64,000 bases of DNA from CAYMCO01 sp964388955. GTDB taxonomy: Bacteria; Chloroflexota; Anaerolineae; Anaerolineales; E44-bin32. This document shows, one piece after another, positions 52,016 to 61,290 of the stretch (position 1 is its first letter; each line of letters opens with the position of its first letter). The translations under genes and the position numbers were made by a program. The stretch is from contig CAYMCO010000004.1 of NCBI GenBank assembly GCA_964388955.1, positions 62,001 through 126,000 of the forward strand. The letters run 5' to 3'. The notes below the pieces were generated by a model. That model had not been told where the DNA came from. It saw nothing but the letters and a program-made list of their open reading frames with translations, and ran no database searches.

Positions 52016-52838
52016 TGAACTATCATTGGATATCAACGTCGATCTGGCCAGAAGCACGATCGTCGACTTCATCCGCTCGGAGATTCAACGCGCCGGCTTC
52101 CAGCGAGCTTTGGTCGGCCTCTCCGGCGGGGTGGATTCATCCCTCACAGGCTACCTGACCGCCGAAGCGATGGGCCCAGAGAACGTGCTGGCCCTGCGCA
52201 TGCCCTATGAGACCTCCTCGCCGGAATCCATGGATCACGCTGAGTTGGTCATCAAAGCCACAGGAATGAAGCATCTCGATGTGCCCATCACCGAAATGGT
52301 CAACCCACTATTGGCCCGCTTTCCCGAGGCAGGCAGGGTGCGCATGGGAAACATCATGGCCCGCGAGCGGATGATTGTGCTCTATGACCAATCCGTGGCA
52401 TTCGGCGGGTTGGTGGTGGGGACGGGCAACAAGAGCGAAATCCTGCTCGGCTACACGACCCTGTACGGGGACGCCGCCTGCGCCATCATGCCGCTGGGCG
52501 ATCTATACAAGACTCAGGTGCGGACGCTCGCCGAGGCCGTCGGCGTTCCGGAAGTGATCCTGCAAAAACCCCCCTCGGCCGACCTTTGGGAGGGGCAAAC
52601 CGATGAAGGGGAGTTGGGATTCAGCTATGCGGAGGTCGACAAACTGCTGCTGCACCTTGTTGACGGGCGATACACACCGGACCAGTGCATCGAGGCTGGT
52701 TTCGAACCCGAGTTCGTCGCCAAGGTCTTGGAGCAGATGCGGCGCAACCAATTCAAGCGGATGATGCCTCCCATCGCCAAGCTCAGCAACCGCACCGTAG
52801 GCTATGATTTCCTGTACCTGCGGGACTGGGGGACCTAG
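52002..52838 (+). CDS. nadE: NAD synthetase (ammonia-type domain)
   Basis: A 278-residue NadE. The P-loop LVGLSGGVDSSLTGYL and the downstream GTGNKSEILLGYTT, PLGDLYKTQV and KPPSADLWEGQTDEGELG elements bind ATP and deamido-NAD. It adenylates deamido-NAD and adds ammonia to make NAD. It lacks a fused glutaminase domain, which the overlapping nitrilase gene upstream appears to supply in trans. Start 52002 (one of three consecutive ATG codons) follows from the overlap. Confidence 0.93.
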   Translation: MMMGDELSLDINVDLARSTIVDFIRSEIQRAGFQRALVGLSGGVDSSLTGYLTAEAMGPENVLALRMPYETSSPESMDHAELVIKATGMKHLDVPITEMVNPLLARFPEAGRVRMGNIMARERMIVLYDQSVAFGGLVVGTGNKSEILLGYTTLYGDAACAIMPLGDLYKTQVRTLAEAVGVPEVILQKPPSADLWEGQTDEGELGFSYAEVDKLLLHLVDGRYTPDQCIEAGFEPEFVAKVLEQMRRNQFKRMMPPIAKLSNRTVGYDFLYLRDWGT

Positions 52839-52914
52839 CGCCAGCGATGGATGCCTGCGCAAACCTCACCGATGAGGGGTTGAGCACGCACGCCGCGATG
52901 ATCAGGTTGGCGCC

Positions 52915-54177
52915 TTGATACCGCCCGCTTTGCAGCATCGCCCATATCGTCTGCTGTGGTTTGGCATGCTGTTCTCGATACTCGGCAGCCGCATGCAGAC
53001 CGCCGCCGTCCTTTGGCACGTGTACGAGTTGAGTGATCAACCCATCGCATTGGGGGGCGTCGGCCTGGTGACCATCCTGCCCATCCTGCTGCTCTCGCTG
53101 CCGGCCGGGGCAGTCTCCGATATTCGCGACAGACGCAAGCTGATGTTCATCACCCAAAGTACCTTGGCCCTGCTGGCCGCCCTGCTCGGCGCAATAACCG
53201 CCCGTTCTCAGGCGACGGTACCGATGATCTACATCATCATCGCCCTCAGTTCGGCGGTTTGGGCTTTCGACACACCCGCCCGCCAATCCTTGATCCCCAA
53301 TCTGGTCCCCTCGTCCGCGCTCACGAATGCCTTCAGCATGAATGGAATCGCCATCGAGCTTGGCGCGATTCTCGGCCCGGGCCTCGGAGGCATGATCATC
53401 GCCAGATTGGGCATCGAGTACGCCTACTACTGCAACGCGATTTCCTTTGGCGCCGTTCTGCTGGCCCTTGCCCTCATGGGGCCAATCCCGCAGCGAAAGA
53501 TCTCCAAGTCTCTCCGTCAGCTGCTGACGAAGGACCTGAGCGTCGAAGTGGGTGAGGGCCTGCGGTTTGTGCTCGATCACCCCATCATATTCCCGAGCAT
53601 GCTGCTGGATTTCTTCGCCACGTTCTTCTCCACCGCAAGCGCACTGCTGCCCATATTCGCCAGAGACATCCTGGGGCTGGGCGCGGTGGGGTACGGCTGG
53701 CTTGCCGCGGCTCCCTCGGTGGGCGCGGCGATGGTGGCGTTGGGGATGGCCTTCGTGACAACCATTCGGAGACAGGGGCCCTTACTCCTGGTCGCGGTAG
53801 TGGGATTTGGACTCGCGACGGTCTTGTTCGGCATATCGCGCGTCTTTTGGCTGACATTTCTTGCCCTCTCCCTGACCGGATCCACCGACATGTTCAGCAT
53901 GATCCTGCGGAACACGATGCGCCAGATTCAGACTCCCGATTCACTGCGCGGGCGCATGACGAGCGTCAATCAGATGTTCTTCATGGGGGGTCCCCAGTTG
54001 GGCGAAATGGAAGCGGGGCTGGTCGCCCAATGGGCAGGGCCGGTCGTGGCGGTGCTCAGCGGCGGCATCGGATGCCTGGTGGCAGTGGGCTGGATCGCCT
54101 CCCGTTTTCCGGGTCTGGCCCGCTATGATGGCGAGGCCGCCTACACGCCGGAGACAAGGGCCAGCCCGGCGGCCTGA
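52915..54177 (+). CDS. MFS transporter (EntS-like exporter)
   Basis: A 420-residue membrane protein with about twelve spans. ALQHRPYRLLWFGMLFSILGSRM and SDIRDRRKLMF are the opening segments of the MFS_3/EntS group, which exports small molecules such as siderophores. TTG at 52915 is the probable start, 76 bases after nadE. No biosynthetic gene for a siderophore is nearby, so the cargo is unknown. Confidence 0.88.
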   Translation: MIPPALQHRPYRLLWFGMLFSILGSRMQTAAVLWHVYELSDQPIALGGVGLVTILPILLLSLPAGAVSDIRDRRKLMFITQSTLALLAALLGAITARSQATVPMIYIIIALSSAVWAFDTPARQSLIPNLVPSSALTNAFSMNGIAIELGAILGPGLGGMIIARLGIEYAYYCNAISFGAVLLALALMGPIPQRKISKSLRQLLTKDLSVEVGEGLRFVLDHPIIFPSMLLDFFATFFSTASALLPIFARDILGLGAVGYGWLAAAPSVGAAMVALGMAFVTTIRRQGPLLLVAVVGFGLATVLFGISRVFWLTFLALSLTGSTDMFSMILRNTMRQIQTPDSLRGRMTSVNQMFFMGGPQLGEMEAGLVAQWAGPVVAVLSGGIGCLVAVGWIASRFPGLARYDGEAAYTPETRASPAA

Positions 54178-54254
54178 CGCTCGTCCGAGCCGATCCAGCA
54201 GGGAGCCGGTTGACACCGGCCGACTTGCCGGCTGCGAGAAGGGGATAATCTGTA

Positions 54255-54671
54255 GTGTCCGATAGTGATTCTGCGAAGCGCCAATCCACATTCCGAAAGC
54301 AGGTCTATGAGATCGTGCGGGTAATCCCGCCGGGGCGAGTGATGACCTATGGGGGAATCGCGGCCTTGATTCCTCCGCCAGCGGACATGTTCCTCCCCAG
54401 CTACCGCCGTGTTCGGGCCCGCTGGGCGGGCTATGCCATGCAGAAATGCCCCGAGGAGCTCCCCTGGCATCGGGTGGTGAATGCACAAGGCAGAGTCAGC
54501 CCGCGCATGGGCCACGGCCCACACGTCCAGCGCCTCCTTCTGCAAGAGGAAGGGGTGGCTTTCGATGCGCGAGGATGCATCGATCTGGACGCCTGCCGTT
54601 GGTTTCCATCAGAGGACTGGCTGACATCGCGTGGGTTGCTGCCGCCCGCCAAGGGGGAGGCGGGCCCATAA
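54255..54671 (+). CDS. Alkyltransferase-like (ATL) DNA-repair protein
   Basis: A 138-residue protein matching the DNA-binding domain of O6-alkylguanine methyltransferase (FRKQVYEIVRVIPPGRVMTYGGIAAL). The catalytic Cys is absent: the PCHR motif reads PWHRVV, the hallmark of ATL proteins that recognise alkylated guanine and hand it to nucleotide excision repair. It is a little longer than the typical ATL of about 110 residues. The start is GTG 54255 with AAGGGG upstream. Confidence 0.88.
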   Translation: MSDSDSAKRQSTFRKQVYEIVRVIPPGRVMTYGGIAALIPPPADMFLPSYRRVRARWAGYAMQKCPEELPWHRVVNAQGRVSPRMGHGPHVQRLLLQEEGVAFDARGCIDLDACRWFPSEDWLTSRGLLPPAKGEAGP

Positions 54672-54763
54672 GGCAGGTCATTTCTTGATAGATTGACCCG
54701 TCATTCGCCGGCCGACAATTGCGGCACTTGGGTCGATCATTCCGGGGGGGAGTTCACAGGGAC

Positions 54764-55534
54764 ATGTTCGCGATGCTATTGGCCGGAGGAACCCTGGGGC
54801 GGCAGGAGAGCCTTTTTCCCTACGCCCCGGCAGGTCGGAAGGCGCTCATCGATGTGGCTGGCAAGCCCATGCTGCGCTGGGTGCTGGAAGCCCTTGAAGG
54901 CGCCGAACTCATCGATGAAGTCGTGGTCATCGGCCTGGAACACCGGCCTGACCTGGAGATAGCGAAGACGACGCACTTCATCTCCGACCAAGGCGGCCTG
55001 CTCGCCAATGCCAGGAGCGGATTGAGCTACATCGAGCGCGTGAACCCGGGGGCCGATCGGGTGCTGGTCATTTCCGGGGATGTCCCGGCCGTTAGGTCGG
55101 AGATGGTGGATTGGCGTTGCCGGGCCGCGTTGGATAGCGACGCTGACCTCTCCTACCTTGCCATCGAGCGTGATGTGATGGAATCCCGCTTTCCGGGCTC
55201 AAGCCGCTCCTACGTGCGGGTGCAGAAACTCCAACTGTGCGGCGGTGATTGCCACGTCGTGCGAACCGGGCTCCTGGCTGAGGAACCGCTCTGGGAGCGT
55301 TTGATATCCGCCCGCAAGAATCCCCTTCGCCAGGCCGCCCTGGTCGGCTATGACACCTTGCTCGGGCTTCTCTTGCACCGCCTTTCGCTTCGGGGGGCGG
55401 AGCGCAAAATCAGCCGACGCCTCGGGATCAATGGGCGCGTGCAGCTTTCGCCATATGCCGAGCTGGGCATGGATGTGGACACCCCCCAGCAGCTGGAAAC
55501 GCTCCGGGGGGATGTCGCGGGGCGGGGCATATGA
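54764..55534 (+). CDS. MobA-like nucleotidyltransferase
   Basis: A 256-residue protein with the NTP-transferase opening MFAMLLAGG...KALIDVAGKPMLRWVLEAL and a metal Asp in LVISGDVPA. The rest contains a substrate domain. The group activates sugars, alditols or alcohols as nucleotide conjugates; MobA itself is less likely because the sequence pattern differs. The start at 54764 is chosen over the upstream TTG 54719. It overlaps the PAP2 phosphatase gene by ATGA, suggesting that the two act on one phospho-alcohol or isoprenoid path. Confidence 0.82.
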   Translation: MFAMLLAGGTLGRQESLFPYAPAGRKALIDVAGKPMLRWVLEALEGAELIDEVVVIGLEHRPDLEIAKTTHFISDQGGLLANARSGLSYIERVNPGADRVLVISGDVPAVRSEMVDWRCRAALDSDADLSYLAIERDVMESRFPGSSRSYVRVQKLQLCGGDCHVVRTGLLAEEPLWERLISARKNPLRQAALVGYDTLLGLLLHRLSLRGAERKISRRLGINGRVQLSPYAELGMDVDTPQQLETLRGDVAGRGI

Positions 55535-56049
55535 TCCAGAATGTGCTCCGAATGATGCGGGAAGAGGATGCCCGATGGTCCAGCCGGTTGCATATCGGCG
55601 CGCAGCCCGGCCCCCTGCGGAGGGCGGCGATACTGCTCGCTCACTCCGGCGACTCATGGTTTTGGTTCCTTGGCCTGGGCTTAGTCTGGCGATTCGGGGA
55701 AGGGCCTTGGCAGCCCTGGGCGGCCAGGTTGATTGTCGTGATATTTCTGACCGCCGTTCTGGTCATGGTGCTCAAATTCAGCATCCGCCGCCGCCGACCG
55801 GAGGGGACATGGGGTGGTATCTATCGGGTGACAGATCCGCATTCTTTCCCCTCGGGCCACGCCGCCCGGGTCGCCCTGATCGCCATCCTCAGCCTCGCAT
55901 GGGCCCCTCCCTGGCTGGCGTTGGTCCTGCTGGTCTGGGCTCCGCTGGTCGCCTGGGCCCGGGTGGCCATGGGGCTGCACTATCTCTCCGACGTGACCGT
56001 CGGCGCGCTGATTGGCGCGATCATGGCCGGAGCCCGTCTGACCCTGTAG
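55531..56049 (+). CDS. PAP2-family membrane phosphatase
   Basis: A 172-residue membrane phosphatase with all three PAP2 motifs: KFSIRRRRP (K-x6-RP), PSGHAAR (PSGH) and ARVAMGLHYLSDV (SR-x5-H-x3-D, with the first Ser replaced by Ala). These remove phosphate from lipid phosphates such as undecaprenyl pyrophosphate or phosphatidic acid. It overlaps the nucleotidyltransferase gene. Confidence 0.88.
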   Translation: MIQNVLRMMREEDARWSSRLHIGAQPGPLRRAAILLAHSGDSWFWFLGLGLVWRFGEGPWQPWAARLIVVIFLTAVLVMVLKFSIRRRRPEGTWGGIYRVTDPHSFPSGHAARVALIAILSLAWAPPWLALVLLVWAPLVAWARVAMGLHYLSDVTVGALIGAIMAGARLTL

Positions 56050-57972
56050 TCATCCCCCTACCCCCAACTCGCGCGCCAGCTTCTCCCACTTCGCGAGCGC
56101 AGAAGTGAGCGCACGTTGGTGCAGGGCGTACTGCTCCCCCAGGCTCCGTATTCGCTCCACATTCGCGCCGGCGGCGGACATTCCAGCCGCCAGATCCTGC
56201 ATCGAACTTTCCAGTTGCGCGATTTGCTCCTCCAGCCGGCCCAATTCTTGATGATCCCTCCGACTTGCTTCCGCTCGCGACTCGGACGCCCCCGCCATGT
56301 TTCTGGACTTCCGGCGCTTGCCCTCCGCCTTCGACCCCGCCTCACCCGCTCGCGCCGCCAGATATTCCGCATATCCATGGCCAAATACCTGCATCCGTTT
56401 CTGGCTCGGCGAAATGGCCCACACCCGGGTCGCCAAGGCCTCGATCAGGTAGCGATCATGCGAGACCAGCAGAATCGTGCCGGGGAAATCTGCCAACGCG
56501 GCCTGCAGAATCTCCTGTGAGGGCAGATCCAAATGATTGGTAGGCTCGTCCAGCAACAAGAGGTTGGCGCCCGCCTGGCTCAGCTTGGCCAATGCCAATC
56601 GGCCTCGCTCCCCGCCGGATAGGGACGCGACACGCTTGTAAACATCATCTCCCGTGAAGAGGAACAGCGCCAACAACGAACGCGCTTCGGAGATGGGCAT
56701 CCCCGCCGAAGCACCCAGAATTTCGTCCAATACCGTCCCGCCGGCATCCAAACCCTCGTGGGCTTGTGCGAAATACCCCACCTGTACCCCCGCCCCAAGC
56801 TTGATCTCGCCTCTCAGCGGTTCGAGCTCTCCCATGAGAGTCTTCAAGAAGGTGGTCTTCCCCGCCCCATTGGGGCCGATAATAGCCGCGCACTCCCCGC
56901 GCAGCAGGAGCAAATCGGGTATTTCGAAGAGAAATCCCTCCCCGTCAGGGTAACCTACCGCCAAGTCATGGGTCTCGATGACCCGATCCCCAGATCGGCT
57001 TCCGGCGTCGAAATCAATACGCACTTTTCGGCCGGACCGCGGCGCCTCAATCGCACCATCCCGCATGAAGCGCTCCAGCCGTTTTCGCCTCCCCTGCGCT
57101 TGCTTGGTGTTCTGTCCGGCGATATTGCGGCGGATATATTCACGCTCGCGCTCGATGAACTCCTGTTGGGATTGGAATTCCTTCTGGCGCCGCGCGGCGC
57201 GCTCCTCTCGCTGATGGATATAGGCGGAGTAATTGCCGCGATACGCCTCGATCCCATTGGTGGTCAACTCCCAGACCTGACGGGCGGTTTCATCCAGGAA
57301 ATAGCGATCGTGCGACACGACGAGCACAGCGCCCGCATAATCCGCCAGCCAGCTCTCCATCCACTCAATGGCGAGGATATCCAGGTGATTCGTCGGTTCG
57401 TCCAAGAGCAGCATCCCGGGCGACTCCAACAGCAGCCGCGCCAGCATCGCTCGGGTGCGCTCGCCGCCGGAAAGCCCTTCCAGGGAACGATCGAACTCAG
57501 CCTCATCAAAACCCAGCCCGAACAGCACCCGCTGCAGCTCAGCGCGGTAGGTGTACCCTCCCTGTCCCTCAAAAGCCTCTTGGACTTTTCCATAGCGGGA
57601 GAGCACGCTGGGGGAACCGCCCTGCGCTGCCATCAGCGCCTCAAGCTCCCGCATCTCCCTTTCGAGATTCAGCAATCCACGGAAAGCACCCAGACAATAA
57701 TCCCACACGCTCAGCGCCAACTGCGAGCTCCGGGAAGTCGAGAAGATGACCTCCTGCGGCAGGTACCCGATCGACAGGCCCCGCGCGCGGTGGACCGCGC
57801 CTGAATCGGTCGTCTCGATCCCCGCCAGCAGGCGCAGGAGCGTCGTCTTCCCCACCCCATTCGGACCCACCAGGGCGATCCGGTCGCGTTCGTGGACGGC
57901 CAGGGACACCCCACGAAATACATCCTGAGGGCCGTACGCCTTAGACAATTCAGAAGCCGTCAGTAGAGACAT
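56050..57972 (-). CDS. ABC-F family ATPase
   Basis: A 640-residue cytoplasmic protein with two ABC cassettes. Walker A motifs are GPNGVGKTT (about residues 35-43) and GPNGAGKTT; signatures LSGGERTRAML and LSGGERGRLAL; a charged linker between them (RREERAARRQKEFQSQQEF); and a long C-terminal coiled coil (RRDHQELGRLEEQIAQLESSMQDLAAG). ABC-F proteins act on the ribosome in translation or antibiotic protection; this domain layout resembles the Uup/EttA branch. Start ATG 57972. Confidence 0.93.
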   Translation of the reverse strand: MSLLTASELSKAYGPQDVFRGVSLAVHERDRIALVGPNGVGKTTLLRLLAGIETTDSGAVHRARGLSIGYLPQEVIFSTSRSSQLALSVWDYCLGAFRGLLNLEREMRELEALMAAQGGSPSVLSRYGKVQEAFEGQGGYTYRAELQRVLFGLGFDEAEFDRSLEGLSGGERTRAMLARLLLESPGMLLLDEPTNHLDILAIEWMESWLADYAGAVLVVSHDRYFLDETARQVWELTTNGIEAYRGNYSAYIHQREERAARRQKEFQSQQEFIEREREYIRRNIAGQNTKQAQGRRKRLERFMRDGAIEAPRSGRKVRIDFDAGSRSGDRVIETHDLAVGYPDGEGFLFEIPDLLLLRGECAAIIGPNGAGKTTFLKTLMGELEPLRGEIKLGAGVQVGYFAQAHEGLDAGGTVLDEILGASAGMPISEARSLLALFLFTGDDVYKRVASLSGGERGRLALAKLSQAGANLLLLDEPTNHLDLPSQEILQAALADFPGTILLVSHDRYLIEALATRVWAISPSQKRMQVFGHGYAEYLAARAGEAGSKAEGKRRKSRNMAGASESRAEASRRDHQELGRLEEQIAQLESSMQDLAAGMSAAGANVERIRSLGEQYALHQRALTSALAKWEKLARELGVGG

Positions 57973-58063
57973 CTTTGCCGGCCCGGATTATACCGTAGCA
58001 GGACGGCGAGCTCGGCCGGGATGAACGCCGCCACAGCGCGTCGCCGGAGGGGAATCTTGACGC

Positions 58064-58082
58064 GGGATAGGATCCCTATCCC
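58064..58082. repeat. Perfect 8-bp inverted repeat with short loop
   Basis: GGGATAGG (58064-58071) and CCTATCCC (58075-58082) around ATC form a hairpin or operator in the gap between the divergent ABC-F gene and the small membrane protein gene. No T tract follows. Confidence 0.5.
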
Positions 58083-58144
58083 AAGACGCCGCGCCACGAA
58101 CCGCGTTCGGTGCCCCCGCGTTATTCTCGCCACCGGCGCTGCGC

Positions 58145-58150
58145 TATAAT
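58145..58150 (+). promoter_or_regulatory. Candidate -10 element for the selA operon
   Basis: A perfect TATAAT lies 30 bases ahead of the 58180 start. A matching -35 is weak (TATTCT at about 58122-58127). The position suits transcription of the small membrane protein gene and selA. Confidence 0.4.
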
Positions 58151-58179
58151 TCCTTGGGACGGGATGGATACCAGAGACT

Positions 58180-58575
58180 ATGGCTGAGCCATCTGATTCG
58201 GACTATCGAGGGGTTCTAATCTCCGCAGCATTTATGGCCCTTCTCGGCTGGCTGGGCATCTACCTCGTCGTGACCCGAAGCCTGCCCACTGTCGGGCCTC
58301 GATGGCTGCTGTTCTTCCTTTGGACCCTGGCCGCGACGGGGACGGCGCTCCCTTTCGTGTGGCTGCTTCATCGTCGCTTCGGCGGAGGGCACCCCACCCC
58401 CCCGGGGATCGTCATGCGTCAGGGGATCGAGGTGGGCCTTTTCGCCGCATTGACCTTGTGGCTGCAGATCAACCGCGCGCTCAGCCTCTCTCTGGCACTG
58501 ATGATCGCTGTCGGCCTGGGCCTGATTGAGGCGTTCCTGCGCTTAATTGAGCGCAGCCGCTGGAGCCCCCGCTGA
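58180..58575 (+). CDS. Small membrane protein, unknown function
   Basis: A 131-residue protein with about four hydrophobic segments (FMALLGWLGIYLVV, WLLFFLWTLAATGTALPFVWLL, FAALTLWLQI, LSLALMIAVGLGLI). No family was recognised. It is real by its overlap with selA (TGATG shared at 58573-58577) and by open length, but without another line of evidence for function. Confidence 0.72.
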   Translation: MAEPSDSDYRGVLISAAFMALLGWLGIYLVVTRSLPTVGPRWLLFFLWTLAATGTALPFVWLLHRRFGGGHPTPPGIVMRQGIEVGLFAALTLWLQINRALSLSLALMIAVGLGLIEAFLRLIERSRWSPR

Positions 58576-59918
58576 TGCGGATGCGTGATATCCCCTCTGT
58601 GGACCGCCTGCTGCAAACCCCAGCCGGGGATGGCTGGGTTGAGGCGTACGGGCGCCCCTTGACACTCCAGGCCGTGCGCCACCAGTTGGATGCCGCACGG
58701 GATCTCATTCAGGCGGGAGAGGATGACGTGCGGCTTGAGGACATATACGCCGGTGTGACGGATATGCTCCGCAAGTGGAACTTCACCTCCCTGCGGCGGG
58801 TGATCAACGCCACAGGGGTAATATTGCACACAAACCTGGGACGGGCGCCCCTAAGCAGGGCCGCCCAGGAGGCGGCTCTGGAAGCCGCCGGTGAATACAG
58901 CACTTTGGAGTACGACCTCGATGCGGGCCAGAGAGGGAAACGGGAGACACATTGCGACGAATCCCTTTGCTTGCTGACCGGCGCCGAGGCTTCATTTGTA
59001 GTGAACAACAATGCCTCCGCGGTCCTGCTGGCGCTCACGGCGCTCGCCAAGGGCCGACAGGTCTTGATCTCCCGAACGCAGTTGATCGAGATCGGCGGCG
59101 GCTTCCGCATTCCGGAGGTCCTCAACCAATCCGGAAGTCAGTTGGTCGAGGTGGGCACGACCAACCGCACCCACCTCCATGATTTCGAGCGCGCCCTTTG
59201 CCACGGAACCGCCCTGATTCTGCGCGCACACCATTCCAACTTCAAGATCGTTGGTTTCACCACCGAGCCCTCTCTGAGGGAACTGGTTGCACTTGGGGCG
59301 CAGCGGGATATCCCGGTCGTGGACGACCTCGGCTCGGGCGCCCTGCTGGACACCACCCGATTCGGTCTGGGTCACGAGTTCACCGTGCAGGAGTCGCTGG
59401 AGGCGGGCGCCTCGCTGGTCTGCTTCTCTGGTGACAAGCTGCTGGGAGGCCCGCAGGCGGGGATCATCCTGGGCCGCGAAGCGCTCATGGATGAACTCCG
59501 GGCCCATCCTTTGGCGAGAGCCTTGCGCCCGGACAAGATGTGCCTGGCGGCGTTGAGCGCGACGCTGATCCACTACCTCCGAGACGAGGCGATTGAACAT
59601 ATCCCCATCTGGCAGATGATCAGCGCCACCAAGGAACAGATGCGATCCCGCGCCTTGCGTTGGAGTCAGACGCTCGGGAAGGGGGAGGTGACCGCCAGCC
59701 GCTCCACGGTCGGCGGCGGCAGTCTCCCGGAGGAAACGCTGCCTACTTGGACCTTGGCGTTGGAGAGCGACCACCCAGATCGCCTGGCGGCCGATCTGCG
59801 CGCCGCAGAGCCGCCTGTTATCGGGCGCATCGCGGAGGGGCGACTGCTCTTGGATCCCCGCACGGTATTCCCCGGGCAGGAAGAAGATCTGCTGCACGCG
59901 CTGAGCGCCGCGCTTTGA
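58575..59918 (+). CDS. selA: Selenocysteine synthase
   Basis: A 447-residue PLP enzyme that converts Ser-tRNA(Sec) to Sec-tRNA(Sec) with selenophosphate. The PLP-lysine is in FSGDKLLGGPQAG; TNLGRAPLS, YSTLEYDLDAG and ALRPDKMCLAAL are further signature segments. It implies that the organism makes selenoproteins. selB, selD and a Sec tRNA are not in the window. It shares its start with the preceding stop (TGATG). Confidence 0.94.
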   Translation: MRMRDIPSVDRLLQTPAGDGWVEAYGRPLTLQAVRHQLDAARDLIQAGEDDVRLEDIYAGVTDMLRKWNFTSLRRVINATGVILHTNLGRAPLSRAAQEAALEAAGEYSTLEYDLDAGQRGKRETHCDESLCLLTGAEASFVVNNNASAVLLALTALAKGRQVLISRTQLIEIGGGFRIPEVLNQSGSQLVEVGTTNRTHLHDFERALCHGTALILRAHHSNFKIVGFTTEPSLRELVALGAQRDIPVVDDLGSGALLDTTRFGLGHEFTVQESLEAGASLVCFSGDKLLGGPQAGIILGREALMDELRAHPLARALRPDKMCLAALSATLIHYLRDEAIEHIPIWQMISATKEQMRSRALRWSQTLGKGEVTASRSTVGGGSLPEETLPTWTLALESDHPDRLAADLRAAEPPVIGRIAEGRLLLDPRTVFPGQEEDLLHALSAAL

Positions 59919-59999
59919 ATGCGGGTTTGCGACGATGAACCGGCGCTCCTGCGGCGTGAGGCTGGAAACCACGTGACGGATTGTGGAGGGAGATGAAAC

Positions 60000-61238
60000 G
60001 TGAAATCCGATGTGGATCGTCTCATGGCGGAGGCCAACCTGGATGCACTCCTGATCATGGGGGATGCCAGGCACAATCCCTACATGGTCTATTTCACGGG
60101 AATCGCCCATGTCAGCGGGGCTTACCTGATCAAACCCCGTGACCGGAACCCGATCCTGTTTCACTACTCCATGGAGCGCGAGGAGGCGAGGCGCACCAGC
60201 CTGGAGACCAGGGACCTCACAGACTACGATATCCCGGCTCTGCTCGAGCAGGCGGGCGGCGACACTGTGCAAGCCGAAGCGGCTCTGTTGAGAAACATCC
60301 TGCGGGAGTACGATCTGAGCGGCAGGATCTCGATCTACGGCCGGACGGAAATTGGGCCCTCCTTTGGGTCCCTGTCCTTGCTGCAGGAGCGGTTGCCCGA
60401 AGTGCAGTTCGTCGGCGAAGACGGGCGGCAATCTGTTCTCATCCGCGCCCGGGCGACAAAAGACGCGGACGAAGCGGCCCGTATCCGAAAGATGGGGGAG
60501 GTCACCGCTGCGGTAGTGGGGGAGGTGGCTACTTTCCTGAGCTCGCACCGGGCCAAAGACGGTGTGCTCGTGAATGCGGGGGGGAACCCGCTGACCATCG
60601 GCGAGGTGAAACGCCGCATCAACCTGTGGTTGACGATGCGCGGCGCAGAGAATCCCCAAGACGTAATCTTTGCCATCGGCCGAGATGCTGGCATCCCGCA
60701 CAGCGCCGGGGGAGCTGATGACCCTCTGGAATTAGGCAAGACCATCGTCTTCGACATCTACCCGTGTGAAGCGGGCGGTGGATACTTTCACGATTGCACG
60801 CGCACATGGTGCTTGGGATATGCCCCAGATCCCGTGCTCGAATTGTACGAAGATGTGCGCGCAGTGTACGAAAAGGTAGTCGAGCGCCTTGCGGCCGGAA
60901 AACCTTGCCGGGATTTCCAGCTTTTGACCGCCGAGGAATTCTCCGCCAGGGGCCACCCGACCGTCGTGGAAGACTCAAAGACCCAGCGCGGCTACACCCA
61001 CAGTCTCGGTCACGGAGTGGGGCTCTCAGTGCACGAATGGCCGAGTTTCAGCCACCTGGAGAGCAATCAGGATCTGCTGCAGCCAGGCTCCGTAATCACC
61101 GTGGAACCCGGGCTGTATTATCCTGAGCGCGCAATGGGCATGCGCATCGAGGACACTGTGTGGGTGCGCCCGGATGGTCAAATGGAGAGCTTGACCACCT
61201 TCCCAAAGGATCTGGTGTTGAAGGTGCCGGGCGCTTGA
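60000..61238 (+). CDS. M24-family (Xaa-Pro) metallopeptidase
   Basis: A 412-residue two-domain peptidase. The N-terminal creatinase-like domain is followed by the pita-bread fold with its metal ligands visible: Asp in VFDIYP, Asp in YFHDCTRTW, His in SLGHGVGLSVHE, Glu in VITVEPGLYY and Glu in MRIEDTVWV. It probably removes N-terminal residues next to proline from small peptides. Start is GTG 60000 with GGAGGGAG in front. Confidence 0.92.
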   Translation: MKSDVDRLMAEANLDALLIMGDARHNPYMVYFTGIAHVSGAYLIKPRDRNPILFHYSMEREEARRTSLETRDLTDYDIPALLEQAGGDTVQAEAALLRNILREYDLSGRISIYGRTEIGPSFGSLSLLQERLPEVQFVGEDGRQSVLIRARATKDADEAARIRKMGEVTAAVVGEVATFLSSHRAKDGVLVNAGGNPLTIGEVKRRINLWLTMRGAENPQDVIFAIGRDAGIPHSAGGADDPLELGKTIVFDIYPCEAGGGYFHDCTRTWCLGYAPDPVLELYEDVRAVYEKVVERLAAGKPCRDFQLLTAEEFSARGHPTVVEDSKTQRGYTHSLGHGVGLSVHEWPSFSHLESNQDLLQPGSVITVEPGLYYPERAMGMRIEDTVWVRPDGQMESLTTFPKDLVLKVPGA

Positions 61239-61290
61239 TATCTCTCCCAGGGCTGAGGCTTGGACACAGCTTCCGGATAGGCGACCATAT

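Noticed and set aside
51101..52838. Nitrilase and NadE as one frameshifted gene
   Set aside because: Each has its own ribosome site and complete family boundaries; overlap is the normal operon type.
58992..60701. Minus-strand 569-codon frame
   Set aside because: Antisense to selA and the M24 peptidase, both of which carry intact catalytic motifs.
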